Positions 12,078 to 22,730 of a DNA stretch of 64,000 nt are shown here, piece by piece; the first letter of the stretch is position 1; every line of letters starts with the position of its first letter. The stretch is from Phallusia mammillata (Eukaryota; Chordata; Ascidiacea; Phlebobranchia; Ascidiidae): positions 109,382-173,381 of the forward strand of contig QLIY01000266.1 of assembly GCA_003260075.1 (NCBI GenBank), read 5' to 3'. The translations under genes and the position numbers were made by a program. Under the pieces are notes generated by a model that worked only from the letters and a program-made list of their open reading frames with translations, was not told the DNA's origin and ran no database searches.

Positions 12078-12139
12078 AAGTAGGCAGTAGCAAGGCGACC
12101 CCCACCGTGGATATTGACGTTGACGAAAACGACCCGTTT

Positions 12140-12575
12140 CCGATTTTCCGCAAGTCTATGGTGACAGAACAACGTAGCCTAAGAACTCAGCACGGACGGA
12201 ACATCTGGCTAAAGCAGTCTCATCACTTGCAAGAATTACGGGATTTATGTGGCAACCTGTCTGCTCTGCAGCAGCCAATATGTCGGCCAAACCAAAAATA
12301 AATTCTGTACACGTTGGACGGGCCATCGTACGACCTGGAATTCCTTCCAATTAGACAGCTTCAATCAACACAGTGACAATGCGTCACTTAGCCAGCATTA
12401 CGTATTCAAGCACGCCATCGCGTATTCAAAAAAACCGGACCTCGCTGAATGTTTTAAAGTAACGTTTGCTAAGAGTCGTGATGCCGCCCTGTTGGACCAG
12501 GCTGAAGCCAAATGGCTAAAATTAACCGGCGCTACCATAAACATTCAGCGCATGCTACTGTCTAAAATCAGATAG
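12140..12575 (+). pseudogene. Penelope-like element remnant with GIY-YIG endonuclease domain
   Basis: The frame 12249-12575 encodes CLLCSSQYVGQTKNKFCTRW, matching the start of a GIY-YIG nuclease (QYVGQT with the downstream Arg and H-R-T). It continues with LSQHYVFKH and ends ALLDQAEAKWLKLTGATIN, the C-terminal pattern of Penelope-like retroelements. The reverse transcriptase is absent from this copy. The sequence interrupts the paralogous alignment between 11.3-13.1 kb and 18.8-19.2 kb, so it is either an insertion here or deleted there. Confidence 0.7.
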
Positions 12576-12621
12576 TCAGTTTATTGGTTGCCTCGTATGT
12601 CGCTTTTTTGTATTTTTTTTT

Positions 12622-12727
12622 TCACGGGGTTCGAACCCAGGACTATCCCGGGGACGAATCCCGATCAGGGTTTTTTATGTCTGTATATGGGTCAGGCGCG
12701 CCAGACCATTCGGCCAAGTTCCTGCCC
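12622..12727 (-). repeat. tRNA-derived SINE head (minus strand)
   Basis: Read on the minus strand it begins GGCAGGAACTTGGCCGAATGG (box A-like) and contains GGGTTCGAACCCCG (an excellent box B) about 90 bases later, then poly-A. Its partner is 10194-10298. Confidence 0.7.
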
Positions 12728-13267
12728 TTTTTTGTATTTTGTTTTTGTTGTTTCTTCTGTTTTCGTTGTTGTTGCGCCCTCCTTTGTATATTGTGCCCGT
12801 TCGACTGCTAGGCGCGTTTCATCCGGGTCTCTGATAAGACTAGATTGGTGCGCGGGTTTGGGCGTCATTGCTTGCCAGACCCATACGCGTTAACGACTGA
12901 TTTCTGACGTTAACGACTGATTCTGTTTCTTTGGAAACCTGTTTCCATATTTAGAGTTGTACTTGAACAATAACAGTGATCGTCGTTAAGTATGTTGCCT
13001 GTCAGAGGGTCAGATACTGCTCAATCAATTGATTCTAAGTTTTTTGACTAAAGTACCTACAGATAAAAAAGGTGAAGAAATACACTTTTTACTGTACAAG
13101 TCGAAGACTTTTGTTCACACCTAGTATAGACCACAACAAAGTACTTTCCGTCAATAAGTTGTTAAAACATTGTGTCCATAGTTCCAATTTTTTTCAATAA
13201 AACCAAGCGCACTTACGTCACATGCAGGAATGACGTGATAATGCCACCTTATTTTTAAACTTGCGGC

Positions 13268-13777
13268 CATAGGCGCCGAGTTTTACAAAAATGCAAGGTG
13301 GCGGGCATAAAATATGACATCACTTTATGTGACGTCACTAATGCGTGTAACCACAAGAACTCAAATATAAAGCCAAACAAACTTCCCATAGAATGCAACG
13401 TTTGTCAAAATCAGAAAAAAGATATGTTTGAAATAATGCTTAGTTTGCAATTACAACACGTTGCTGTAACGTTCATTGGCTTAGCAACGTTTAAAAAATG
13501 TTGCGTCAAATTTAACCATTTATTACAACACATTGACATTGTACACAACAATGGCCCAACATTCTAACCAAAACAGGCGGCAGTTTTAAGCCACGTTGTG
13601 TTGCTGTGTCGCCACCACATTTGTTTAAAAGCAAAAATGTTCCCAAGTTTCTTCAGCTTTGACAATATTTCGTACGATACCGTTACAAACTAACCAAAAT
13701 ATTCACGGTGGCCGCCACCGTGCTTTAAAAACCCAAGGTGGCGGCGCCACCCCGCCACCGCCTACTCGGCGCCTATG
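13268..13777. mobile_element. 510-bp TIR element, near-perfect 8-bp TSD
   Basis: Termini CATAGGCGCCGAGT and ACTCGGCGCCTATG are perfect inverted repeats, with subterminal GGTGGCGG and CCGCCACC. Flanking octamers CTTGCGGC (left) and ATTGCGGC (right) agree at 7 of 8 positions, consistent with hAT. Confidence 0.75.
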
Positions 13778-13849
13778 ATTGCGGCCTCTAGGTTATTGAG
13801 CAAACAGTTCCAAAGTTTTATCAACATGCACCCCTACAATTTACCACTT

Positions 13850-14020
13850 TTTTGCAGAACATCAGTTAAAATCATAGCCTTACCCCAACCCAAATAACCC
13901 TAACCGTAAGCATTTTTGGTGATGTACCATTTAAAATAGCTTCGTGCTCTTAGCGTCACCTATCGAAATTTAGCCAAATGTAATTCATATGGTATGGTGT
14001 TAGTAGATTTTTCCACGTGA
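13850..14020. repeat. Partial foldback-family copy
   Basis: It contains AACCCTAACCGTAAGCATTTTT, a CACCTATCGAAATTTAGCC-type segment and GGTATGGTGTTAGTAG. These match the right half of the full foldback element at 49155-49455. Confidence 0.55.
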
Positions 14021-15296
14021 CTGGTAAGCATATAGATATCATATCAACAAGTGACGTTTTCTTTTTCCCCCTTTTATAGTTCATGAAAAACTTTCGGCAA
14101 ATGCACATGCAATTATCAACGATATAAGCGGCTACTGAACACGAATGAGCAAATCAGTTGGCGTGTCACAAGAAATCACCTCGCGTGTTAATATTCCTGA
14201 CGCCTGACTTGAACGGAAGAGAATACAACTTTTGAATTCGTGTATTGTATAACAACGTATGTTTCATGTACTTTAGCGTTTGAGAAGTGATGAAACTCGT
14301 TTTCCGCAGGTTGACATGAGTGAAGTATCGTGTCTTACAGTCAAACACAAAAAAGACTTCTGTATTATTTGACCCGCCGTGCGTAACAAGATCTCTCTCA
14401 GAAATTCAAAAACAGGTTTGTGGCCTGATCTGTTCTAACACAGCCGCCTTGTCCGTACTTTTGTCCGTTCTAACACAGCCGCCTCAGGCAAAATATGTTT
14501 TTTAACTTGTACTTTGCCGTGTTTAATACCACGACATGAAGCAAGCTCAAGAGTCGCTGATTCGACATCCTGGTGTGGTTGTTTGGTTGTGGTCCATTTT
14601 TTTGCAGTTTACAACTTCGGTTGGGGAATGGTGTCTACTTTCCTTTGAACGTAGGAAGGAAAAAGGTTACTGAACGCTGAAAGGCTGGTATTTTTTTGTA
14701 CCTGGGCATAAAAAGGCCTGTCAAAGCATTAAATGTTCATTGGGTTGTCGGCAAATAAAATCTTGTTAGCTGCAAAAAGAGACAGAAAGAAACGAAAGTT
14801 AAGAGCTAGACAAGAATTTATTTTGCCTTGGAGATCAAAAACAATGTTTTTGCGGCAATCGTAATTGAAGAAAACTGTTACTAGGCTAACATAAAATGCA
14901 TAGACCTACTTTTTAAATTATATAACAAATATACACGATGCACGGTTTTAAAAACTCTAGAAAGAAAGAAACTAACAAGCCAATATATTTGTAAAAAAAC
15001 ATAACGTTTTGACAATCCTTTTGTCATGTTCGACAAGTCAGTGATTGTGTTTTGCCTTTGCGTTATAATCTTAGAGTGTGAATATGTTGGCGTTTGACGT
15101 TTGGAAACTAGTGTAATTTAATAATTTTATTAAACTTGATTTGACAAATTGATGACAGGTTTATTAATGAACTGTTATAACCGCTTTTTCACTTTTTTGT
15201 TTTATTTATAAAATCGAAATTTGAAACAATTCAAGATTTTATTAAAATCCTTTGTTGGGGCAGATAAAAATATCACTTATATCCTCGTATGAAGAG

Positions 15297-15304
15297 TATA
15301 AAAT
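15297..15304 (+). promoter_or_regulatory. TATA-like box of Kazal copy 1
   Basis: GTATAAAAT lies about 55 bases before the ATG at 15359. The surrounding block (ACTTATATCCTCGT, then GAAGAG, then the A/T box, then CAGATTTGCAG) is conserved ahead of copies 2 and 3 (about 20918-21003 and 22643-22730), where the box reads GAATAAAAT. This suggests a shared core promoter. Confidence 0.45.
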
Positions 15305-15358
15305 CTTTGTGTTTTTCACAAACAGATTTGCAGGTTAAATTTAAGTGATAAAAGAATA

Positions 15359-17104
15359 ATGAAGGTCGGTTTTCTTGTTGTCTTACTTGCGCTCCTAGTG
15401 GTGGGCTCATCAGCACGTCCTAATTGTGCAATGTAAGTTTTTAAATTGTTTACTTTATTTTTTTTTTATATTGCTCATTGTATTGTATTTTATTAATTTT
15501 GAAACCGGACAAGAGAATAGTACATAACAGCGCAGAAACACTACACTTCATACTTAAGTTGTTTAAATTCGAAAAGCAAAGGAATACTAGCGGATCACAT
15601 TTGCATTTCAATTGCAATATTTATTCATATTAGAAATTGTCCAAGAAACTACTTACCAGTTTGTGACTCCGATGGAAATCAATATTCAAACGAATGCAGA
15701 CTGAGAGTTGCTGCGTGCGAGGCGTAAGTATTTTTGAAGATAATTGAGTTTACTGTAATTCCTTGTTTGCAAAATGGTTTTACACTGTCCCGCAATTTGG
15801 AAACCAGTGTCGTCAAAAGCCCTTAAATATCTCATGACCGGCGCAAAAATTTTCAAAATATTATGCGTTGCCCCCAAACCCTTCAAAAAAACAATTAAAT
15901 ACAAAGCTTCTTATGATAAAAGTGACAGTAAAAATACGGTTTTAAAATAGCAACGGCTTCATTTCATTTGTAGCCTATGTAATGCTAGGTTTTGGAAATT
16001 CTTCTACCTCTCGTAAATCTCCTATTTGTCCTTATTGTTACCGTATACCGTACGCTTGAGCATTAAGCCGGTTTACATCAAGCGCGAACGCGAACGGGTC
16101 CTTTTTTCCTCGCGCGAATCACGCGAAATTTGAGGTTTACACCAGGCGCAAACGTTGCGAACAAGGCCGTTTCTTTCGCTCATCTGGCAGTGGTGCACTT
16201 CCAGTATATACAAAGGATTGCAATTAATTTCATGGAATTGTGTGTAAAATAATTTTTTATGGGCCAAATGCACCTTTAGCTGTTGAATGTAAAGGTTGAC
16301 CATCAAATATGTGTATTTGCAACTGATAAATTTGAATTGCTTCTAAACTAAAACCGCTGTTGTGTAATACAAAACTACTCTACTCTGCAGAGCTAATTTA
16401 AGAAATGTACATTTAAAAGCAGTTGGATCTTGTTTAGCAGTGTATTTGTGAATCATAGTTTTCCCCGGGAGTGCAGCACGTTTCTCGTACTCTATTGTTG
16501 AAGTACTGTAGCCTATTTCCAATAATTTGACATTGTAGTGTCCATACTTCTGTTAAAACTGGATTGTTGGATACCTTACGCCAGAAAAAGATAACTGTCC
16601 AACAAAATACTCACTTCAAGGAGCTTTATTGGAAGGGTTTAAAGCTTTCAAACATATGATAAATTACATTTAAGATTTATGACTGCACTTTCATGTGTGA
16701 TATACTACTATTAGCATCAAATGACATCGTGGAATAAAGTTGCAGAACATAAACTTTTATACAACAACAAAATATCCAACATAAGGCCAAAACTGATCAT
16801 TTTTACATATTTGTGACAAAATTCTCGAGCAAAAGGCCGTTTCTGTTGCTCACGAAGCAACCCAGACAGACGCGAAGCGCGCAAACGAGAGAAGCGCGAA
16901 ATGGGACTTCCCCAAGCGTTGCTTAAACAGAGAAAGAAATTTCGCGTTGTTCGCTTCGCACGCGCTTAAACCGGCCTTTACTGAACTACTCACATACTGA
17001 ACTTTAGCCTGTTAAAGTGTTAAAGTATATATTTTGCAGCGGGTTATTTTTTTTCTTTTTTCTTTTTCAGAGGAAGGGTGATTAAAGAGGTCGCTTGCCC
17101 ATAA
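15359..17104 (+). CDS. Kazal-type serine protease inhibitor, copy 1
   Basis: Three exons: 15359-15432, 15634-15723 and 17071-17104. Phases are consistent and the product is 65 residues. A signal peptide (MKVGFLVVLLALLVVGSSA) precedes one six-cysteine Kazal domain. The order is CAINC, the P1 region CPRN, the signature YLPVCDSDG, then SNECRL and AACEAG, ending in VACP and a stop. P1 is Arg by position, predicting inhibition of a trypsin-like protease after secretion. The second intron holds a 0.9-kb TIR element absent from copy 3. It sits upstream of, and on the same strand as, IMPACT copy A. Confidence 0.88.
16067..16976. mobile_element. 0.9-kb TIR element rich in GCGCGAA/TTCGCG motifs
   Basis: The left end GCCGGTTTACATCAAGCGCG and the right end CACGCGCTTAAACCGGCC are imperfect inverted repeats, with many internal GCGAACGCGAAC motifs. 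It lies in intron 2 of Kazal copy 1. The superfamily is not assignable by eye. Confidence 0.55.
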
Positions 17105-17403
17105 CCAGCTGGTCACCCATGATTTTCCTTCACTTTATGATGAATATTGGATTTAATTTTTGCCAATTGATATGTAAAACAAATCGATAGTGAAAAGTTT
17201 AATGCTTTAAATTGTCTTTTAATAAACTTTCATTTAATTGTGATTGCTTTGTTTACATAATATGCAAGACTAAAATAAACAGCCTGAACAACATGTGCTT
17301 TTTTGCTTCGGATTAAACATAAAATAGTTTTAGGGAAACTACCTGGTACATTTTTTTCCATGACGGAACTTGGTGTTAAAAAAATAAAATAAAACTTCTT
17401 ACA

Positions 17404-18231
17404 ATGGATGATTTAAGTCGTCAAGTCGAGGAAATTGAGGCGATTTCTGCGATTTACGAGAACGAGTGGTCTGTTGTTGACGAATTTAACAGAAGTTATG
17501 AGCTGAGAATTGGAAACAAAACCCCATTTGCACTGAAGTTTGAAGTAACTTTGCCTACCGATTACCCTTCAATCCACTTGCCATCTTTCACAATCTCCGC
17601 GTCTTGGTTAAAACCGGCCGATCGCAAGTCCATTGAAGCCAAAATCGAAACGATTGGAATAGACAACGGAGGCGAAAACGTGCTTTTCTTATGGATTGAG
17701 TGCTTAAAGGAATTTATTGACGACAAAGTTAGGGATTTTGAATGGTTGGGGGGGGGGGAAAACAAAACCCCATTTGCACTGAAGTTTGAAGTAACTTTGC
17801 CTACAGATTACCCTTCAATCCACTTGCCATCTTTCACAATCTCCGCGTCTTGGGGGGGGGGGGGGGGGGGGGGGGGGGGCGCTAAGGTTACGGAGCCATC
17901 ACAAGTAAAAACCGTTTTAAATGAACTTCTTACAAACCGTAAAATAGCCAATGCCACCCATAACATATTGGCTTACAGGATTTACAATGAAAAAACGAAA
18001 ACATTTTTGCAAGATTATAATGATGATGGAGAAACTGCTGCTGGTGGCCGCATGCTACATTTACTGCAAATTTTGGATGTAAAAAATGTGTTAGTTGTGG
18101 TGTCACGTTGGTATGGTGGAATTCAGTTAGGACCCGATAGGTTTAAACATATAAATAATTCTGCCCGTAGTGTTTTGGTAGAACATCGATTTATTCAAAA
18201 CAATGATAAAAAATCAAAATCACATAAGTAA
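17404..18231 (+). CDS. IMPACT: IMPACT/YIH1-like protein, copy A (interrupted by gap placeholders)
   Basis: It is a single open frame nearly identical to the intact copy at 24652, with the N-terminal RWD domain (MDDLSRQVEEIEAISAIYE) and the C-terminal UPF0029/Impact domain (NDDGETAAGGRM, then SRWYGGIQLGPDRFKHINNS). The family binds GCN1 and restrains activation of the eIF2-alpha kinase GCN2. Between the domains two G runs (17748-17758 and 17852-17879) bracket a second copy of about 92 bases of the RWD coding region, with one synonymous change. Residues corresponding to about 122-157 of copy B are missing. I read this as a gap plus a misplaced allelic contig; the real locus is probably intact. 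It has no introns. Confidence 0.85.
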   Translation: MDDLSRQVEEIEAISAIYENEWSVVDEFNRSYELRIGNKTPFALKFEVTLPTDYPSIHLPSFTISASWLKPADRKSIEAKIETIGIDNGGENVLFLWIECLKEFIDDKVRDFEWLGGGENKTPFALKFEVTLPTDYPSIHLPSFTISASWGGGGGGGGGAKVTEPSQVKTVLNELLTNRKIANATHNILAYRIYNEKTKTFLQDYNDDGETAAGGRMLHLLQILDVKNVLVVVSRWYGGIQLGPDRFKHINNSARSVLVEHRFIQNNDKKSKSHK

Positions 18232-18518
18232 TTGTTTTTTTTTCCTGTTTTTTAATCTTAGAAACCTCTGATATTGTAAAAGCTTTTTTTTTCATTATGG
18301 TGATATCTTTTGGTGAACTTATAGGCTGTTGTTCCTTAATGCTGCTTATTTTAGCATTGCATTATTTAGTGCAATAAATGACCATTTCCAACTCGACACA
18401 AAGACAACACTAAATCATCTTTGGCACATTTATACCTCACTGCATTGATGTGCTTTCTTTTTTGAAAACCACAGTATAAACATATTGGGCTACAAAAGAA
18501 AAAAAATAAATCAAGTTT

Positions 18519-18692
18519 TTATTTGTTTTTAAAGTTTTTACACAAAAAGTAAGTTTCAGTTGATTCGGTTCGGCTTGCAGGGGGTTTTACAATGTGAACT
18601 TTGCCAAAAAATCTTTTCATTGTGATCAACATTTTTTGTATTTCACTTCCAGTTCGCATTTTGAACAGAAAGGTTCCGCGAGGCTTTAATAT
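18519..18692 (-). pseudogene. Orphan last exon of MRM2 (duplication fragment)
   Basis: It encodes the same 57-residue C-terminal stretch as the final exon of the intact gene at 25750, including the catalytic Lys ([10 protein letters not shown]) and the Glu of [11 protein letters not shown]. It follows a TACAG acceptor. The paralogous match ends near 18728, inside the intron, and no other MRM2 exon lies nearby. It is therefore a leftover carried along by the tandem duplication and cannot encode an enzyme. Confidence 0.9.
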
Positions 18693-18727
18693 CTGTATAA
18701 GCAATACAGAATTAAAACTTGCTTAAC

Positions 18728-20990
18728 TAAGAAACTTTTTTTAGAACTTTTTTTTAAGAAGACTTTTTGTTTGGATTTATATTATGCCTTGCAGCAACGG
18801 TTTAAATACGATAGCACAATGCCTTATTTACACTTTTAGGTATAAACAATAAAACTAAACCGGCTAACCGAAAGTCATAACATTTTATTAAAGCAAGGAA
18901 AAATTTTGTTTGACCGAAAAATAAATTATTTTAGAAAAAAATGTTAATGATTTAACCAAAAACCCTTAAAAACAGCTCCTCGTAATAGCAGACCGGTTAA
19001 AGATAGCGAATGATCTGTTTTAGGGCAATAAGCGTTAATTAGGAAGACAGTAGCATGACGACCTCTACAGTGGATATTGGCGTTGATAAACGCGACCACG
19101 CGATTCCGATTTTTTTTTAAATAAACTACCTACAGATAAAAAAGGTGAAGAAACGCGCTTTTTTACTGTACAAGTGTCATGCAAAGTAAAAAAAGTGTCT
19201 GCTGTTAAGACTGATGATGATGATGATGTAACATGTCATTTATACGTCTCGTTTAAAGACAGTTCTATAGACTGAAACTAGTATGGAAACAATGCTGCTT
19301 CGTCATAAATAATACTGAAAAAAAACAGTTATTCAATGAACATAGTTAATAAAATGACTTAAGATACCTGCTATCAAAGAGACACGTGCTGTATCAAATA
19401 ACTAAATGTTACGGTATCGGATACTGTGAAAACGCAATCGTTAACGCCGAAGCAGGCTTTCAAACCAAATCGAAATATTTTGTTCACATCCCGTAGTGTA
19501 GTAGACCAAGGCAAGTGTCGGAATAAGGATCGGTAACTTTTGAACGCCACATTCACAATTATTCATTATTTCAAGATGAGGCAGAATCGTGCGTACAACC
19601 TGACTTTAGACCTGCATCAGAATAAACTGGCTCTAACAATGTCCCTAAAACCATTTTTAAAAGTACGTTAACATAGATCACAAAAAAGAATCTGTTCGGA
19701 ATACAACGGTCCAAATAGACGTAAAAGCAAAATGTTTTACTATTTAAACGTTCGACAAATGCATATGCCATTATCAGTGATAATGAGGGGCTACGTGAAC
19801 ATGAATTATAGCAAATCAATTAGCGTGTCATAAAAATCACCCTTCGTGTTAAATTGCCGACGCCTGATTTAAACAAAAGAGAATATACCTTTTGAACTTT
19901 TTGTATTAAATAACAACGTATGCTTCATGTAGTTTAGCGTTTCAGAAGTGATGAAACTCGTTTTTCGCGGTTTTACATGAGTAAAGTATCGTGTCTTTCA
20001 GGCAAACACAAAAAAGACTTCTGTACTATTTGACTCCATAGCATGCGTAACAAGTTCGCCAAAACTGCAAGAATAGGTTAATGGCCTGGTCTGTTCCGAC
20101 ACAGGCCGTCTTGTCCTTACATTAAGGCAAAATATGTTTTTCAACTTGTACTCTGCCGTGTTCACTACCAAGACGTGCCACAAGCTAAAGATTTGCTGAT
20201 TCGACATGCTGGCGATGTTGTTCGGATGTGGTTCGTGTTTTGCAATATACAACTTCGATTAGGGTATGGTGTCTAATTTCATTCGAACAAATCGAGCACG
20301 AAAAAAGGGCACTGTTGGTAATTGAAGGCAAAGTTGGTGACATTTTTGTCTTTGACCACAAGAAGGTCTGTCAAAGCAGTTAACGTTCACTTAATTGTGG
20401 CCAGTAAATGCTAACTAGACAAAAGTTAAGAGCTAGAGAAGCAAATTATGTTGCCTTGAAGTTTAAACAGTCTGGTGTTATTATGGTAATATTAAATAAA
20501 AACAAAACTGTTATAAGGTATAGGCCTACATTTTCAACACCGTGTGACAAGGGTACACGATTAACGGTTTTAAGATTTAGAAACGAAACAGACCAGCCAC
20601 TATATTTGTCATATTTAAAAGCCAGTGATTTAGTTTTGTCTTTACCTATAACTTTAAAGCGTTACCAAATGGCATTTAAAGTTTTGAAACTTGTCTGATT
20701 TAGGGTAAACTGAAAAACTTGATTTTAAAAGTTGAAAACAAATGTTTTATTGAACTGCTATGGTCGCATAATACCTTAGTTTGAGTTTGATTGTAGTTTG
20801 AAGTCAAAAAAGTTTAAATTTGAAAATTTAAATATGTTGAGCAAAAATAATTTGCGTTTTACCTTAAAGTAAGCAATAAGATTTTCATTAAAACTTTTTG
20901 TTGAACCGAACAAAAATACCACTTATATCCTCGTTTATAGAGAATAAAATATTTGGTGTGTTTTAAGCAGATTTGCAGGTTGAATTTGAG
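18728..20990. repeat. Duplicated-unit spacer without genes
   Basis: From 18759 to about 19180 it matches 11330-13110 (minus the hAT and Penelope insertions). From about 19735 to 20230 it matches 14090-14620. I see no conserved coding region. A 96-codon frame at 20408 looks random. Confidence 0.55.
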
Positions 20991-21003
20991 TGATAAAAGA
21001 ATA

Positions 21004-21582
21004 ATGAAGGTCACTTTCCTTGTCGTCGTTCTAGCGCTTCTAGTGGCAAGTTCTTTAGCTAGTCCCAATTGTAAAATGTAAGTTTTCAACTACTTTATTT
21101 TTTTTTGTTTAAATTTATATTTATGATTAAAATGGGATATTTGTGGCTTACATTTATATTTCAATTGCATTTTTTATTCATATTAGCGGGTGTAGCAGAA
21201 TTCGCCGCCCAGTTTGTGATACCCATGGAACTGAATATTCAAACGAATGCGAACTTAGACGTTTGGCGTGCTTGGCGTAAGTAGTATTTTCGAGATTCTG
21301 GGCATTATTCCCTAACCCTTTATTAAAAATTACAAAGCGTTTCATGAAAAAGTCACGGCAGAAATAGTGTTTTAAAAGAGCAGCAAAATACTTTCGTTTG
21401 TAGCAATGTTATACGCTTTTACTCAAGTTAAGTACGTCTAATACCGAACCTGTAATTCTGCCTGACAAATGTACAAGTATATATTGTGCCAATGTGTGTT
21501 ATTTTTTACCATTTTATTTTTATTTTTCAGAGGTAAAGTGGGTGTTATTGCCCCTTGCCCAAAACAAGAAGGAACGCCATGA
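21004..21582 (+). CDS. Kazal-type serine protease inhibitor, copy 2
   Basis: Three exons: 21004-21077, 21187-21276 and 21531-21582, with the same phases as copy 1. It encodes a signal peptide (MKVTFLVVVLALLVASSLA) and a six-cysteine Kazal domain: C-x3-C, CSRIRRPVCDTHG, SNECEL, LACLAGK, then PCP and an 8-residue tail. The Asp-Gly of the usual signature reads His-Gly here. P1 is Arg by position. Introns are much shorter than in copies 1 and 3. No IMPACT copy follows, so this unit is partial. Confidence 0.88.
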
Positions 21583-21659
21583 TGTTTCTTCACTCCATGA
21601 AAAATATTTGATTTAATTTTTGTCAGCTGATATGCAAAACAAACCGATATTTAATGAAC

Positions 21660-22360
21660 TTTCGTTCAATTGGGAATGATATGTTTATATAATTTAAAAG
21701 AATTAAACCAACAGCTTGAACAATACAGGGCGCCTTGTCCTTACTTTCAGACAAAATGTTTTTGCACTTGTCCTCGACCGTGTTTACTACCACAACATGA
21801 AGCAAGCTCAGGAATCGCCGATTCGACACCCCAGTGTTGTTTGGATGTGGCTAACTTTCTGCATTTTACAACTTCGGTTAGGGTATGGTGTCTACTTTTC
21901 TTTCAACGTCTAAAGAAAAAAGTTTACTGAACGCTAAAAGCTGGTATCTTTTTAGATCTGTCAAAGCAGTTTATGTTCATTGAGTTGTCGGCAATTCTTA
22001 TCAGTTGCAAAAAGAGGCAGAAAGAATCAAAAGTTATGATCTAGACAAGAATTTATTCTTTCTTGAAGTTTAAAACGCTCTTATTGCGGCAATCTTAATG
22101 AAACAAAACTGTTATTAGACTAACATGAAATGTACAGACCTACTTATGTGACAGAGGTAAAAAAATATGTGACAAAGATACACGATTTTAAAGACTTCCA
22201 ATCCTTATTTCATGTTCAGCAAGCGTTGTAACCTCAATGTGTCGGGGAATGGCGTTTGACATTTTGAAACTTGTGTAATTTAATGCAAACCTGATTTGAT
22301 CAATTGAAAACAGGATTTTTAATATTTTGTATTGTCATATGATTTCAGAGACGCATACCA
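21660..22360. repeat. Upstream segment of third duplication unit
   Basis: It shares long stretches with 14450-15120 (for example the CATGAAGCAAGCTCA and GCAAAAAGAGGCAGAAAG regions) and with 20090-20240. It holds no gene; the frames at 21670 and 21716 are spurious. Confidence 0.55.
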
Positions 22361-22364
22361 AGGA

Positions 22365-22460
22365 TGGCACATAGCCGTTTGGGTAACGTGTAGGACACGA
22401 TCTTAGTGATTGTAAGCCCCTACACCAACGACAAGGTGTCGAGTCCCTTAGGCTTATTAA
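22365..22460 (+). repeat. tRNA-like SINE remnant
   Basis: GGCACATAGCCGTTTGGGTAACG resembles box A and GGTGTCGAGTCCC resembles box B, about 65 bases apart. It has no intact cloverleaf. Copies 1 and 2 lack it at the corresponding position. Confidence 0.4.
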
Positions 22461-22730
22461 TGAACTGTTACAATCACCTATATACTTTTTTCGTTTCACT
22501 TGCACAAATCGTAAATTTTAAGGAATTCAAAATTAGAAGTGAAAAGTTTAAATTACAAATATTTTGGGCGAAAATGATTTGCATTTTACCTTAAAGTTGA
22601 GAATTAAGTTTATATGAAAACCCTTCGTTGAATCGAACAAAAATACCACTTATATCCTCGTTTGAAGAGAATAAAATATTTTATGTGTTTTAAGCAGATT
22701 TGCAGCTGGAATTTAAGTGATAAAGAAATA

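Noticed and set aside
12622..12727. A functional tRNA gene
   Set aside because: Box A and box B are present, but the anticodon arm and acceptor pairing are not. The sequence is repeated at 10194 with mutations, so it is a SINE head.
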